Source of the DNA: Paracoccus marcusii
GTDB taxonomy: Bacteria; Pseudomonadota; Alphaproteobacteria; Rhodobacterales; Rhodobacteraceae
Direction of reading: 5' to 3'
Length of the DNA stretch: 51,781 nt
Assembly: GCF_006151785.1 (NCBI RefSeq)
Contig: NZ_VDDD01000006.1
Location: forward strand, 1-51,781
Positions 28,712-36,248 of the stretch are shown here, piece by piece. The notes beneath the pieces were generated by a model, which did no database searches, was not told where the DNA came from, and saw only the letters and a program-made list of their open reading frames with translations. Within the stretch, counting starts at the first letter, position 1; each line of letters starts with the position of its first letter. The position numbers and the translations under genes are program-made.

Positions 28712-29022
28712 GCAGGCGCCCGAAAGGCCAAGGCCAGCAGGCGGGCGGCAACGCGGGCGGCCTCCAGCGGACCCCCGTCGATCTGCACCGCCGTCAGATC
28801 ACCCGCCTGCCCCGTCCAGCCGCCGCCGCGCAGCCCGGCCACCAGCACGGCCAGGATCTCGCGGCTGGAGAAATGCCCGGCGTCAAGACGGGCGACCAGC
28901 CCGGTCAACCCGTCCGCCTCAAGCTGCGCCTCCAGTTCGGCCAGGGCGCCCAAGGTTAGGCGCGCGACATGCGGCCGGCCATCCAGCATCAGCGACACCT
29001 CGCCGCGCATCGGATTGGCCAT
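28708..29022 (-). CDS. GTA g10: tail assembly chaperone (GTA-gp10)
   Basis: 104 aa, GTA-gp10 family: a short beta start (GEVSLMLDGRPHVARLTLGAL) then helices (AELEAQLEADGLTGLVARL). It is thought to wrap the tape measure during tail assembly. The ATG at 29022 shares one base with the g9 stop (TGATG); a GTG one codon earlier is possible. Confidence 0.9.
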   Translation of the reverse strand: MANPMRGEVSLMLDGRPHVARLTLGALAELEAQLEADGLTGLVARLDAGHFSSREILAVLVAGLRGGGWTGQAGDLTAVQIDGGPLEAARVAARLLALAFRAPA

Positions 29023-29435
29023 CACAGCGCCACGAAGGTCAGCGCCCCCGCCGAAGCCAGCGACATCTCATAGGTCGCCTCTCCGTCGTAGCTGCCCGCG
29101 TACTCCAGGCCGGTGATCTGGAACCGGCCCTCCACGGTGCCGAAATCGGGGATGATGACCTGGAACAACGGGATTTCGCTGTCAAAGAACGCCTGGCGGG
29201 CGCGCCCGTCGGTGGCCGCGTCGCGGAACACGCCGGATCCGGCGATCGACGCGCTGCGCACGCCGGCACCGCCCAACAGCTCGCGCCAGCCACCGGCGCT
29301 GTCCATGCTGGTCACGTCGACGGTGTCGGCGTTGAAGGACAGGCGAGTCGCACGCAGGCCCGCCACGGTCTCGAACGTGCCGTTGCCCGACATATCCATC
29401 TTGATCAGCAGATCACGTCCGCTTTGCACTGCCAT
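29022..29435 (-). CDS. GTA g9: major tail tube protein
   Basis: 137 aa, TP901-1/phage tail tube 2 family, homolog of RcGTA g9. Signs are the N-terminal GRDLLIKMDMSGNGTFETVA, the LSFNADTVDVTSMDSAGGWREL motif and the FQITGLEYAGSYDGE region. It polymerises as rings to form the tail tube. GAGGAGA precedes the ATG. Confidence 0.93.
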   Translation of the reverse strand: MAVQSGRDLLIKMDMSGNGTFETVAGLRATRLSFNADTVDVTSMDSAGGWRELLGGAGVRSASIAGSGVFRDAATDGRARQAFFDSEIPLFQVIIPDFGTVEGRFQITGLEYAGSYDGEATYEMSLASAGALTFVAL

Positions 29436-29447
29436 TGTCCCATCTCC

Positions 29448-29867
29448 TCAGTTCAGATCGATGCGCGCGCGAAAGGTCAGGTCGACCTGACGAGCCGCGC
29501 CGCTTTTCACCCGCCGCGCGGTTGCGCGCAGGAACCACAAACCCGCCAGCTGTCCGCGCGACAGCACCAGTCCGCCCGCCTCCAGCGCATCGGCCACGGC
29601 GACCGCTGCGGCCTTGACCGCGCCGAAGCCCGCCCCACTGTCGCTGCCCGCCATGACCGAGATCACGAAATCATGCCGCGATCCGCGTGCCGTGGAATCG
29701 CTGGCGTCACGCACCTCCTCGGGACCAAGCGAGACATAGATCCCGCTTGGCGCCGTCACAGGCATCGCGTCGAAAATCGCATCGCCCACCAAATCCGCCA
29801 GCGCCTCGTTCGTGCGCAGCTGCTGATAGACGGCCGCCTGCAAGGCGACCCCTGCCCCATAGCTCAT
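29448..29867 (-). CDS. GTA g8: tail terminator/completion protein (DUF3168)
   Basis: 139 aa, family DUF3168. The ALQAAVYQQLRTNEALADLV start and the VSLGPEEVRDASDSTARG region are diagnostic. It is the RcGTA g8 homolog and caps the tail tube at the head side. It overlaps g7 by 4 bases. Confidence 0.92.
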   Translation of the reverse strand: MSYGAGVALQAAVYQQLRTNEALADLVGDAIFDAMPVTAPSGIYVSLGPEEVRDASDSTARGSRHDFVISVMAGSDSGAGFGAVKAAAVAVADALEAGGLVLSRGQLAGLWFLRATARRVKSGAARQVDLTFRARIDLN

Positions 29868-30202
29868 GTCAGATCCTCCTCGCGCGCAAAGCAGTCCAGA
29901 TACCGACCGGACGGATCGCTCTCCGCGACCGCCTCGATCTGGAACAACCGTGTTCCCTGGCGCAGCCGCTGCCCCGGCCGCGGGCGTCGCGCATCACCCA
30001 CAGGCGCGGCGCGCAGCGTGATGCGCCATTGGACCACGCTGATCATTCCCGCGCCGGTCCCCTGTTCGCGACCCGACCGCGCCTCCATCTGCGCCCACAG
30101 CCAGCCCAGTTGACGCCACCGCGTCTCATAGCCGCCCAAGCCGTCCGCGATCCGGTCGGATGTCTCCAGCGCCAGCCGCGTCGACAGGTTCGGGGCGGCC
30201 AT
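29864..30202 (-). CDS. GTA g7: head-tail adaptor (head closure)
   Basis: 112 aa of the phage head-tail joining family (SPP1 gp16-like). Typical features are LETSDRIADGLGGYETRW, a WAQMEARSGRE strand and RITLRAAPVG. The ATG at 30202 shares one base with the g6 stop (TGATG); the long open frame upstream is antisense-like and overlaps g6, so it is not used. The stop overlaps g8 by 4 bases. Confidence 0.9.
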   Translation of the reverse strand: MAAPNLSTRLALETSDRIADGLGGYETRWRQLGWLWAQMEARSGREQGTGAGMISVVQWRITLRAAPVGDARRPRPGQRLRQGTRLFQIEAVAESDPSGRYLDCFAREEDLT

Positions 30203-30816
30203 CAGCGCCACTCCCGGCTGCCGCGCCCGGCCAGGGTGCGGACCGCGCGCCAGCGCTCGATCAGCGCGCTGACACCAAAGGGCAGTGCATGACGCAAACC
30301 ATCCTGGCTGCGATCGTCGTAATAACGCGCGGCCAACAGGATGACCGCCTGCGCCAGATCCGCCGGAACCTGGGACCAGGCATCCCCGAAGCCCGCCAGA
30401 AACGTGATCGTCACCGTCCCCCGCCGCGGAATCGACGGCAGCACGACCCCGGTCGGCAGGATCACGGGGCGCTGTCCGTCCGGGACCAGCCGCCACCCCT
30501 CGGGGGGCAGGTGGGTCAGCGTGCCGTTCCCGTCGTCGATCTCGATGCGCTCGACCGAATGCACGGGCGCCAGCGGCAGCGACTGGCCAAGCCGGTCGCG
30601 CCAATCGTCCAGCTGCATGCGGAACCGCCGCTTCAGCAGCACCTTGCCGGTGCGCCCCTCGATTGTGGCGATCGCTGCACGCAGAAAGCCCGCCAGTGCC
30701 GCCGTCTCAGCGGCGTCGTCGGGCCCTTCGAAACCTTGGGCCAGACGCAAATGCGCGCGCAGGGCGGCCACCGGCAGCGCCTCCGCCGCGGGCGCCGTTT
30801 CCTCTATCAGCATCAT
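30202..30816 (-). CDS. GTA g6: head-tail connector (phiE125 gp8 family)
   Basis: 204 aa adaptor protein, homolog of RcGTA g6 (TIGR02215, HK97 gp6-like). The N-terminus LPVAALRAHLRLAQGFEGP and the TFLAGFGDAWSQVPADLAQAV region are characteristic. It binds the portal. The ATG at 30816 (MMLIEE) has GGGAGG 8 bases upstream; the next codon is also ATG. A 190-base untranslated gap with a strong hairpin separates it from g5. Confidence 0.9.
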   Translation of the reverse strand: MMLIEETAPAAEALPVAALRAHLRLAQGFEGPDDAAETAALAGFLRAAIATIEGRTGKVLLKRRFRMQLDDWRDRLGQSLPLAPVHSVERIEIDDGNGTLTHLPPEGWRLVPDGQRPVILPTGVVLPSIPRRGTVTITFLAGFGDAWSQVPADLAQAVILLAARYYDDRSQDGLRHALPFGVSALIERWRAVRTLAGRGSREWR

Positions 30817-30856
30817 GTTGCGAACCTCCCGTCGTGCCGTCCGCATGTTCCACCAA

Positions 30857-30885
30857 AGCCGGGGCCCCCGAACGGGGCCCCGGCT
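30857..30885 (-). terminator. 12-bp hairpin between major capsid g5 and g6
   Basis: AGCCGGGGCCCC (30857-30868) pairs perfectly with GGGGCCCCGGCT (30874-30885), loop CGAAC. On the minus strand it is followed by only two further U. It lies 121 bases after the capsid stop. It could reduce transcription past the capsid gene or protect the capsid mRNA end. The rest of this 190-base gap shows no gene. Confidence 0.6.
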
Positions 30886-31006
30886 GTCTTGCAGGCAAAA
30901 GGGAAGCGGGGCGCGCCGCACGCCGGCCATCAGCGCGCGCGGACAGTTGCTAAACCGGAATGCCCGGCACCAGGCGCGCCCCTCCCTCATCCGATCCCTC
31001 GGGGGA

Positions 31007-32170
31007 TCAGATGAAGCGCAGCAGCCTGACGGCGCGGAAATCGGTGATCCCGCCGCCGACACGCTTGGTGGCATAGAACAGCACGTGCGGCTTGGCGCTG
31101 AACGGGTCGCGCAGCACGCGCAGGTCGGGACGCTCGACGATCGTGTAGGCCGCGCGGAAATCACCGAACGCGATCGAGAACGAGCTCGTCGTCATGTCGG
31201 GCATGTCCTCGCTGATCATCACCGGATAACCCAGCAGCTGGGGCACCTGGCCCACGCTCAGCGCATCGGTCCAAAGGAAGCGGCCGTCGGCATCCTTCAT
31301 CTTGCGCACCCGCGCTGCCGTCTTCGAGTTCATCAGGAACGAGGCGTTCGAGCGATACTCCGCGCCCAGAGAGTAGATCAGGTCGATCAGGCAATCCATC
31401 GGCGCAGCGGCCGGGAAATCGCCAGCCGCGGTGGTGGCGACGAAGCCGATCTGGGCCGTGGTCGCGGTCGCCGCAGGCGCGGTGGGATAGCTCAGCAGGC
31501 CGCGCGGCTTGTCGACGCCGTCGCCGCGCAGAAAGGCGTTGGCCTCGGACCGGGCGAACTTCTCGGCGATGCGCTCGGCCAGCCAGCCCTCGACATCAAA
31601 GGCCGCATCGTCCAGCAGGCGCTGGCTGGCACGCGGCATCGCGGACAGCTCGTGGACCGGGATGGCGATGCGGTCCAGGGCCGAGTTCGCGGTCTCGACC
31701 GTGGCGGCCTCGGTCGCCCAACCGGCGCCCATGTCGCCACGCTCGACCAGTGCCTCATAGACGCTGCCCTCGATGGTCACCACGTTGGCCAGACGGCGCA
31801 GCGACAAGGTGGAATGCAGCGTGTTCTGCACGGTCTCGGCAACCTTGGGTGCGGCCAGAAAACCGCCGTCGCTGGCCACCGACAGCGCCTTCTCCTCGAT
31901 GGCCAGACCGCGCAGGCCGTCATCGTCGCCGCTGCGCAAATAGGCGTTGAACGCCTTCTGGTGGGGCACCTCGACCTCTGCGGTGGCGGACAGGGGCGCG
32001 CGGCCCCGCAGGGCGGTCTTGCGGTCGATCATGGTCATACGCTGTTCCTGTGCGTTGAGCTTGGATTGAATATCTTCACGAAAGCCTTTGAGTTCGCTGA
32101 CGAACCCCATCATGGCCCCCTTCAGGTCGGCGGGCATGTCGCCGCCGCCCGCGGCCTTCACCTCGGTCAT
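31007..32170 (-). CDS. GTA g5: major capsid protein (HK97 fold)
   Basis: 387 aa, HK97-type major capsid protein. The N-terminal roughly 95 residues are a helical scaffold arm (LKGFREDIQSKLNAQEQRM) expected to be removed by the g4 protease. The capsid domain follows (GGFLAAPKVAETVQ, ALSVGQVPQLLGYPVMISED). The ATG at 32170 is preceded by GAGGAGA. Neighbours g4 (protease) and g6 (connector) match RcGTA order. Confidence 0.95.
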   Translation of the reverse strand: MTEVKAAGGGDMPADLKGAMMGFVSELKGFREDIQSKLNAQEQRMTMIDRKTALRGRAPLSATAEVEVPHQKAFNAYLRSGDDDGLRGLAIEEKALSVASDGGFLAAPKVAETVQNTLHSTLSLRRLANVVTIEGSVYEALVERGDMGAGWATEAATVETANSALDRIAIPVHELSAMPRASQRLLDDAAFDVEGWLAERIAEKFARSEANAFLRGDGVDKPRGLLSYPTAPAATATTAQIGFVATTAAGDFPAAAPMDCLIDLIYSLGAEYRSNASFLMNSKTAARVRKMKDADGRFLWTDALSVGQVPQLLGYPVMISEDMPDMTTSSFSIAFGDFRAAYTIVERPDLRVLRDPFSAKPHVLFYATKRVGGGITDFRAVRLLRFI

Positions 32171-32250
32171 GGTCTTCTCCTCGTCACGGTGATCGGGGCC
32201 GCGCCCCTGTCGTCGGACCTCCCGCACGGGACCGGTCCGAACCTGGTTGA

Positions 32251-32273
32251 CGGACCGGGATGCACCCGGTCCG
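32251..32273 (-). other. 9-bp hairpin between g4 and g5
   Basis: CGGACCGGG (32251-32259) pairs perfectly with CCCGGTCCG (32265-32273), loop ATGCA. It starts a few bases after the g4 stop, in a 108-base gap before the capsid gene. There is no U-tract, so an mRNA-processing or stability element is as likely as a terminator. Confidence 0.5.
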
Positions 32274-32278
32274 AAATC

Positions 32279-32809
32279 TCATGCGCCGCGCAGGGCCTGT
32301 GCCGCCTGCACGAACAGCGCCGCGACGTCGCGCATCTCGTCGCTGTCCTTGCGGTCCACCTTGGCCTCGGCCAGCATCGGGAAGGTCACCAGCGACACCT
32401 CCCACAGCTCGACCTCGGCCAGCACGCGCCGACCGGCCTTGTCGCGTTCGGCCCGCAGGGTGCGATAGCCGATGGACAGCCCGTCGATCGCACCCGCCTG
32501 GATCAGCGCCGCCGCCTCGCGGGCCTGCGCCACGTCGGGCAGCAGGCGGCCCTTGACCCACAGGCCCTTGCCGTCCTCCCGGACCTCGTCCCAGACCCCA
32601 ATGGGGCGGGTCGGGTCGTGCTGCCACAGCATCCGCACCTTGTCGCCGCGCGCCGCGATCCGCGCCAGCGACGCGGCAAACGCGCCGGGCAGCACCGCAT
32701 CGCCGCCCTGATCGGTCAGACCGAACAGGCTGGCATAACCTTCGATCACCTGACCGTCGGTCAGCACGGGCGGACCGCCCGCGAACTTCATCTCCAGACC
32801 CGGAACCAT
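32279..32809 (-). CDS. GTA g4: prohead protease (HK97 family)
   Basis: 176 aa serine protease of family U35/PF04586 that trims the capsid arm during head maturation. Catalytic candidates are His64 in LWQHDPTRPIG and Ser112 in GLSIGYRT, with an acidic residue in LWEVSLVTFP. ATG at 32809 follows GAGG; it is 3 bases after g3.5. Confidence 0.94.
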   Translation of the reverse strand: MVPGLEMKFAGGPPVLTDGQVIEGYASLFGLTDQGGDAVLPGAFAASLARIAARGDKVRMLWQHDPTRPIGVWDEVREDGKGLWVKGRLLPDVAQAREAAALIQAGAIDGLSIGYRTLRAERDKAGRRVLAEVELWEVSLVTFPMLAEAKVDRKDSDEMRDVAALFVQAAQALRGA

Positions 32810-32812
32810 CCC

Positions 32813-33043
32813 TCAGCCTCCTTTCGGCGCATAATCTAGAATACCCTGGACGGCCTGCGTCAGGATCACGGCGACCACGCCGTAGACCGTCATCCACAGC
32901 CGCCGCTCCAGCCCTTCGATCATCGCCTCGATCCGCTCCAGGCGCTTCTCGACCTGGCCGAACTGCAGCGCCATGATCCGTTCCTGCGCCTCAAGACGCG
33001 TGTCGTGCCACAGCCCGTCCTTGACGAAACGCGACCCTTCCAT
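32813..33043 (-). CDS. GTA g3.5: small one-helix membrane protein
   Basis: 76 aa. A charged, probably helical N-terminal part (LEAQERIMALQFGQVEKRLE) is followed by one membrane segment near residues 48-68 (LWMTVYGVVAVILTQAVQGI). It corresponds in size and position to RcGTA ORFg3.5, whose role is not established. It lies 3 bases from both portal and protease genes. Confidence 0.85.
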   Translation of the reverse strand: MEGSRFVKDGLWHDTRLEAQERIMALQFGQVEKRLERIEAMIEGLERRLWMTVYGVVAVILTQAVQGILDYAPKGG

Positions 33044-33046
33044 GCC

Positions 33047-34231
33047 TCACGCCCCGTCCAGGGGCGGCAGGCCCAGCAGGGCGCGCTTTTCCGCATCCGT
33101 CAGGAAGCTCGCACCGCTGATGCGGGCCCATTGCTGGTTGCGCTCCTCGGCCAGGGCCGGGATCTGGTCCAGATCGGGCCGCAGCTCGATCTCGGCGCCC
33201 AGATGCTCGGACAGCCACCAGGCGACAGCCGCCGACACCCGCGTCGCCAGCGGCAGCACCGTCAGGCGAAAGAACGCACGGTGCGCCTCGGCATAATTCG
33301 CATAGGTCGCGTCCCCCGGAATTCCCAGCAGCATGGGCGGCACGCCAAAAGCCAACGCGATCTCGCGCGCCGCCGACAGCTTGGTCTCGTGGAACTCCAT
33401 GTCGGACGGGCTGAAACCCATCGGACGCCAGTCCAGCCCGCCTTCCAGCAGCATCGGACGGCCCGCATTGCGCGCGCCCTGATGGTTCATCTCGATCTCG
33501 CCCACCAGGCGGTCATACTGCTCGGGGCTAAGCACCCCCTGCCCGTCGACTCCCTTGTAGATGATCGCCCCACTGGGCCGCGCCGCATTGTCCAGCAGCG
33601 CCTTGGACCAGGCACTGGCGCTGTTGTGCACGTCCAGCGCGACGGCGGCCGCCTGCATCGGCGACAGACCGTAATGGTCGTCCTGCGGGTGGAACGCCTT
33701 GACGTGGCAGATCGGATCGGGGCTGCCGGTCATGTCGAACCGGTGCTTGCGCCCGCCCACCGCATATTCATAGGCGACGGGCCAGCCATCCGCACCGGGC
33801 ACCACGCTCATGCGGTCGGACCGCAGCACGTGCAGCTCCTCCGGGATGCCCGTGGCGTCCGCGCCCACAGCCTCCAGATAGCCGTTGCCCGACAGCAGGA
33901 TCTGCCCGAACAGCGCCTCGAACAGCTCGGCCCGACCTTGGCCCGGATTGGGCCTGCGCAGTAGATCCAGAACCGGATGCACCTCATAGCGGTGGTCGCG
34001 ATCCGCGCAGATCATCGGCACGGCCGCCGCGGCCTCGGCGATCAGGCGCACGCTGCGAAAGCCCACCGGGTTCCCCATGAACCCGCCGCGCGTCAGCGTG
34101 CCCGTATCCCTGGCCGACCAGACAGGGCGCCCGGACCCGCTGGCGAATGCCACGACCCGGCCCGTCGCACTGGCCTTCCTCTCTGGCGGGGGGGATGATT
34201 TCTCCTCCCGCGAAAACAATCGAAACGCCAT
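33047..34231 (-). CDS. GTA g3: portal protein (HK97 family)
   Basis: 394 aa, HK97-type portal that forms the dodecameric DNA channel at the head vertex. Motifs include NPVGFRSVRLIAEAAAAVPM, HPVLDLLRRPNPGQGRAELFE and GVPPMLLGIPGDATYANYAE. I chose the ATG at 34231 (MAFRLF) because GGAGGCGAGC lies just before it; another ATG is 4 codons upstream. Confidence 0.94.
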   Translation of the reverse strand: MAFRLFSREEKSSPPPERKASATGRVVAFASGSGRPVWSARDTGTLTRGGFMGNPVGFRSVRLIAEAAAAVPMICADRDHRYEVHPVLDLLRRPNPGQGRAELFEALFGQILLSGNGYLEAVGADATGIPEELHVLRSDRMSVVPGADGWPVAYEYAVGGRKHRFDMTGSPDPICHVKAFHPQDDHYGLSPMQAAAVALDVHNSASAWSKALLDNAARPSGAIIYKGVDGQGVLSPEQYDRLVGEIEMNHQGARNAGRPMLLEGGLDWRPMGFSPSDMEFHETKLSAAREIALAFGVPPMLLGIPGDATYANYAEAHRAFFRLTVLPLATRVSAAVAWWLSEHLGAEIELRPDLDQIPALAEERNQQWARISGASFLTDAEKRALLGLPPLDGA

Positions 34232-34258
34232 GCTCGCCTCCATGCCTCAGCCATGCGA

Positions 34259-34308
34259 AAGGGCCGCCCCCTGCGGGACGGCCCTTCGTCGGTCCGACCT
34301 CTCGGACC
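34259..34308 (-). terminator. Two tandem hairpins between terminase g2 and portal g3
   Basis: The first in transcription order pairs GGTCCGA (34291-34297) with TCGGACC (34302-34308), loop 4. The second pairs AAGGGCCG (34259-34266) with CGGCCCTT (34279-34286), extended by three inner pairs, loop CTGC, and followed by a short U run on the minus strand. Together they fill nearly all of the 80-base gap. They may act as a partial terminator inside the GTA operon. Confidence 0.55.
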
Positions 34309-34311
34309 CGG

Positions 34312-35676
34312 TTACAATCGCCGCATCTGCGGCCTGCGCCAGCCTGCGGCGGGCTCGATCATCAGCTCATGGACCGCCCAGACCAGGGCATCCAGCCGGT
34401 CGGGACTGCCCCGCCCCTCGAACCCGCGCACCGTCATCTGGCACATCTGATCCTCCAGCGTGCCCAGGGCGCCCTTCAGATGCTTGACGCGCCCCTGCTC
34501 GTACAGCGCGGCGACGGGCTCTGCCCGCAACCCCTTGCCCCGCGACGCCCGCAGCGCCTTGAACGGGACCAGCGGGTCGATCTGGCGCACGACGCTCTCG
34601 ACCAGATCGCCGCCCTGGTTCACCTCGGCCACCAGCTTCTCGGCACCGTGGCGGTCCATCGCGGCAATCGCGGCGCGGGCCCAATCCGTGGGCCCGCCCC
34701 GGACGCTGGCATCCTCCAGCACATAGGCGCGCCAATCCTTGGGTTCGCCCTGCGTAACGACGCCCGCCACCACGATCCCGCATTCGTCGCTGGCCCGCCC
34801 GCCGGTGACCGACGGGTCGACCGCGACGACGATCCGGTCCAGCTTAGGCGCCTCGGCCACCCGCGCGCCTTCCAGCATCGCGGTCGTCCACAGCGCCCCC
34901 TCGACATCGTCCAGAAGCACGCCGTCCAGCTCCTGGCGCCCCAACCGCGTCCCGCCATAGCGGCTCTCGACCTCCGCCAGGAAACTCTCCGCCAGATAGG
35001 CGCGGTTCGCATCCGTCGGCGCATGGGTCACCACAGTGCTGGCATTGCCCAGGATGCGCTTCAGCACGCCCACATTGCGCGGCGTCGTGGTGACGACCTG
35101 CTGGGGATGTTCGCCAAGCCGCAGCGCGAACTGCAGCATGTCCCAGACATCCTCGGCCTTCTTCCACTTGGCGAGCTCATCGACCCAGGCCGCATCAAAT
35201 TGCGGCCCGCGCAAAGCCTCCGGCTCATGCGCGGAATAGACCGTGGCGGTCGCCCCGTTTGCCCAGACCAGCCGCTTGCGGCCCGCCTCCCAGACCGGAC
35301 GACGGTCGGGGGGCGAACAGGCCAGGATGCCGCTCTCGCCGAACACCATCACCTCGCGCACCTGGTCGAAGGTCTCCCCGACCAGCGCCACGCGATGACA
35401 CTTCCCGGGCGCCGCAGCCGTGGGCCCCTCGACCAGGCTGCGCACCCATTCCGACCCGGCGCGGGTCTTGCCCGCCCCGCGCCCGCCCATGATCACCCAG
35501 GATTTCCAGTCGCCCTCCGGGGGCAACTGGTGCGGCAAAGCCCAGAACTCGAACAGCCAGGGCAGGCTCATCAGCGCGTTCTGCGACAGCCCGCCCAAGA
35601 ATTCCTCAACCTCCTCCGGCCCGGCGGAGGCAAGCCAGGCGGCGCCCGATCTCGTCTCGTGCGGCGCCGAGGTCAA
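34312..35676 (-). CDS. GTA g2: large terminase (DNA packaging ATPase/nuclease)
   Basis: 454 aa motor that cuts and packages host DNA. Walker A is GGRGAGKT at 64-71, Walker B lies in FDAAWVDELAKW, the coupling motif is in VVTTTPRN, and the C-terminal nuclease has VVAVDPSVTGG and DRLDALVWAV. The start is a TTG at 35676: GGAGGGGG sits 5 bases before it, which is much better than the signal for a farther TTG at 35724. The gene then overlaps g1 by 71 bases. The first internal ATG (MSLPWLFEFW) would remove conserved residues. Confidence 0.9.
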   Translation of the reverse strand: MTSAPHETRSGAAWLASAGPEEVEEFLGGLSQNALMSLPWLFEFWALPHQLPPEGDWKSWVIMGGRGAGKTRAGSEWVRSLVEGPTAAAPGKCHRVALVGETFDQVREVMVFGESGILACSPPDRRPVWEAGRKRLVWANGATATVYSAHEPEALRGPQFDAAWVDELAKWKKAEDVWDMLQFALRLGEHPQQVVTTTPRNVGVLKRILGNASTVVTHAPTDANRAYLAESFLAEVESRYGGTRLGRQELDGVLLDDVEGALWTTAMLEGARVAEAPKLDRIVVAVDPSVTGGRASDECGIVVAGVVTQGEPKDWRAYVLEDASVRGGPTDWARAAIAAMDRHGAEKLVAEVNQGGDLVESVVRQIDPLVPFKALRASRGKGLRAEPVAALYEQGRVKHLKGALGTLEDQMCQMTVRGFEGRGSPDRLDALVWAVHELMIEPAAGWRRPQMRRL

Positions 35677-36013
35677 GGCTGCCCCCTCCGACGCCGCCCG
35701 CGATGTCCTTGCGAAGTTTGTCAACCTTGATCCTTTCCGCCATCAGCAGCTGGACGGCCTCGCGGACCGTCTTCGCCGTCTCCATGGCCTTTTTCAGCTT
35801 GGCCGGGTCAAGCTCCCCGGACTTGAGCGCTTCAAGCTCGGCCTGGTGCCCCCGCAAGTCCTTGACGTAATCCCAGAACAGCCAGCGAAGGACGTCGATC
35901 TCGTCCTCGCCCTCGGCGATCTCGGGCATCGCGAACCCGGCCTTCTCAGGCTGGGTTCCAGTCACGAAAGGTCCGTCGGTTTTCCCGGCCCCGCCCCATT
36001 CCATATCGTTCAT
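35606..36013 (-). CDS. GTA g1: small terminase
   Basis: 135 aa, first structural gene of the cluster, matching RcGTA g1. The GEDEIDVLRWLFWDYVKDLRG region and the following helical, coiled-coil-like stretch (about 60-110) fit a small terminase oligomer that helps g2 engage DNA. ATG at 36013 (MNDMEW) is the better start; the frame is open 11 codons further. The 3' end overlaps g2. Ahead of it lies a 235-base leader with a promoter and terminator-like hairpin. Confidence 0.85.
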   Translation of the reverse strand: MNDMEWGGAGKTDGPFVTGTQPEKAGFAMPEIAEGEDEIDVLRWLFWDYVKDLRGHQAELEALKSGELDPAKLKKAMETAKTVREAVQLLMAERIKVDKLRKDIAGGVGGGSLDLGAARDEIGRRLACLRRAGGG

Positions 36014-36027
36014 GCACTCTGCCCCGC

Positions 36028-36049
36028 CTCGTGTTCCTGTCCGCACGAG
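36028..36049 (-). other. Small hairpin next to the g1 ribosome-binding region
   Basis: CTCGTG (36028-36033) pairs with CACGAG (36044-36049), loop 10. It lies between the leader terminator and the g1 start codon, and one arm touches the purine-rich GAGGCGGGG stretch. It could dampen translation of g1. Confidence 0.35.
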
Positions 36050-36059
36050 CCAAGAGACG

Positions 36060-36093
36060 AAAAAAGCGGCCCAAGGGTTTCCCCCGGCCGCTT
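36060..36093 (-). terminator. Intrinsic terminator / candidate attenuator in the GTA leader
   Basis: On the minus strand, AAGCGGCC pairs perfectly with GGCCGCTT (plus-strand arms 36086-36093 and 36064-36071), with inner GGG/CCC pairs. A run of U follows (plus-strand A at 36060-36065, six U counting two in the stem). This is a classic intrinsic terminator. It lies after the predicted GTA promoter (36118-36146) and 47 bases before the g1 start, so transcripts from that promoter should stop here unless an antitermination factor acts. It would also stop read-through from trpF. Confidence 0.8.
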
Positions 36094-36117
36094 GCCCACC
36101 TCTTCCAGCATGTAAAA

Positions 36118-36146
36118 ATTCTACCTTAGGGCGTTCGCCAAGTCAA
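36118..36146 (-). promoter_or_regulatory. Near-consensus promoter of the GTA cluster
   Basis: On the minus strand TTGACT (36141-36146) and TAGAAT (36118-36123) are separated by exactly 17 bases, each 5/6 to the sigma-70 consensus. Predicted start of transcription is about 36111, giving a leader of roughly 100 bases to g1. Upstream DNA to 36235 is the most AT-rich segment of this part of the window. Confidence 0.65.
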
Positions 36147-36149
36147 TGG

Positions 36150-36185
36150 ATAAACCCATACGTGCAAAATGTGGCGCATAAACCC
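36150..36185. promoter_or_regulatory. ATAAACCC direct repeats upstream of the GTA promoter
   Basis: ATAAACCC occurs at 36150-36157 and 36178-36185 (28 bases apart), immediately upstream of the -35 element. The position fits activator binding, for example by a GafA-type regulator, which is not encoded in this window. The site assignment is inference. Confidence 0.35.
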
Positions 36186-36248
36186 TGCGATTACAATGTT
36201 ATACACTATGCAACACCCCCGGCGTACGCCGCGCAACACGCCCCGGAA

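Noticed and set aside
28457..29025. Programmed frameshift joining g10 and g10.1
   Set aside because: Each has its own start and the overlap is a plain 4-base stop/start; no slippery heptamer was seen.
21326..36013. Prophage
   Set aside because: Gene order and sizes match the RcGTA structural cluster g1-g15, including a 214-aa tape measure. No integrase, repressor, replication or lysis gene and no attachment-site repeats were seen.
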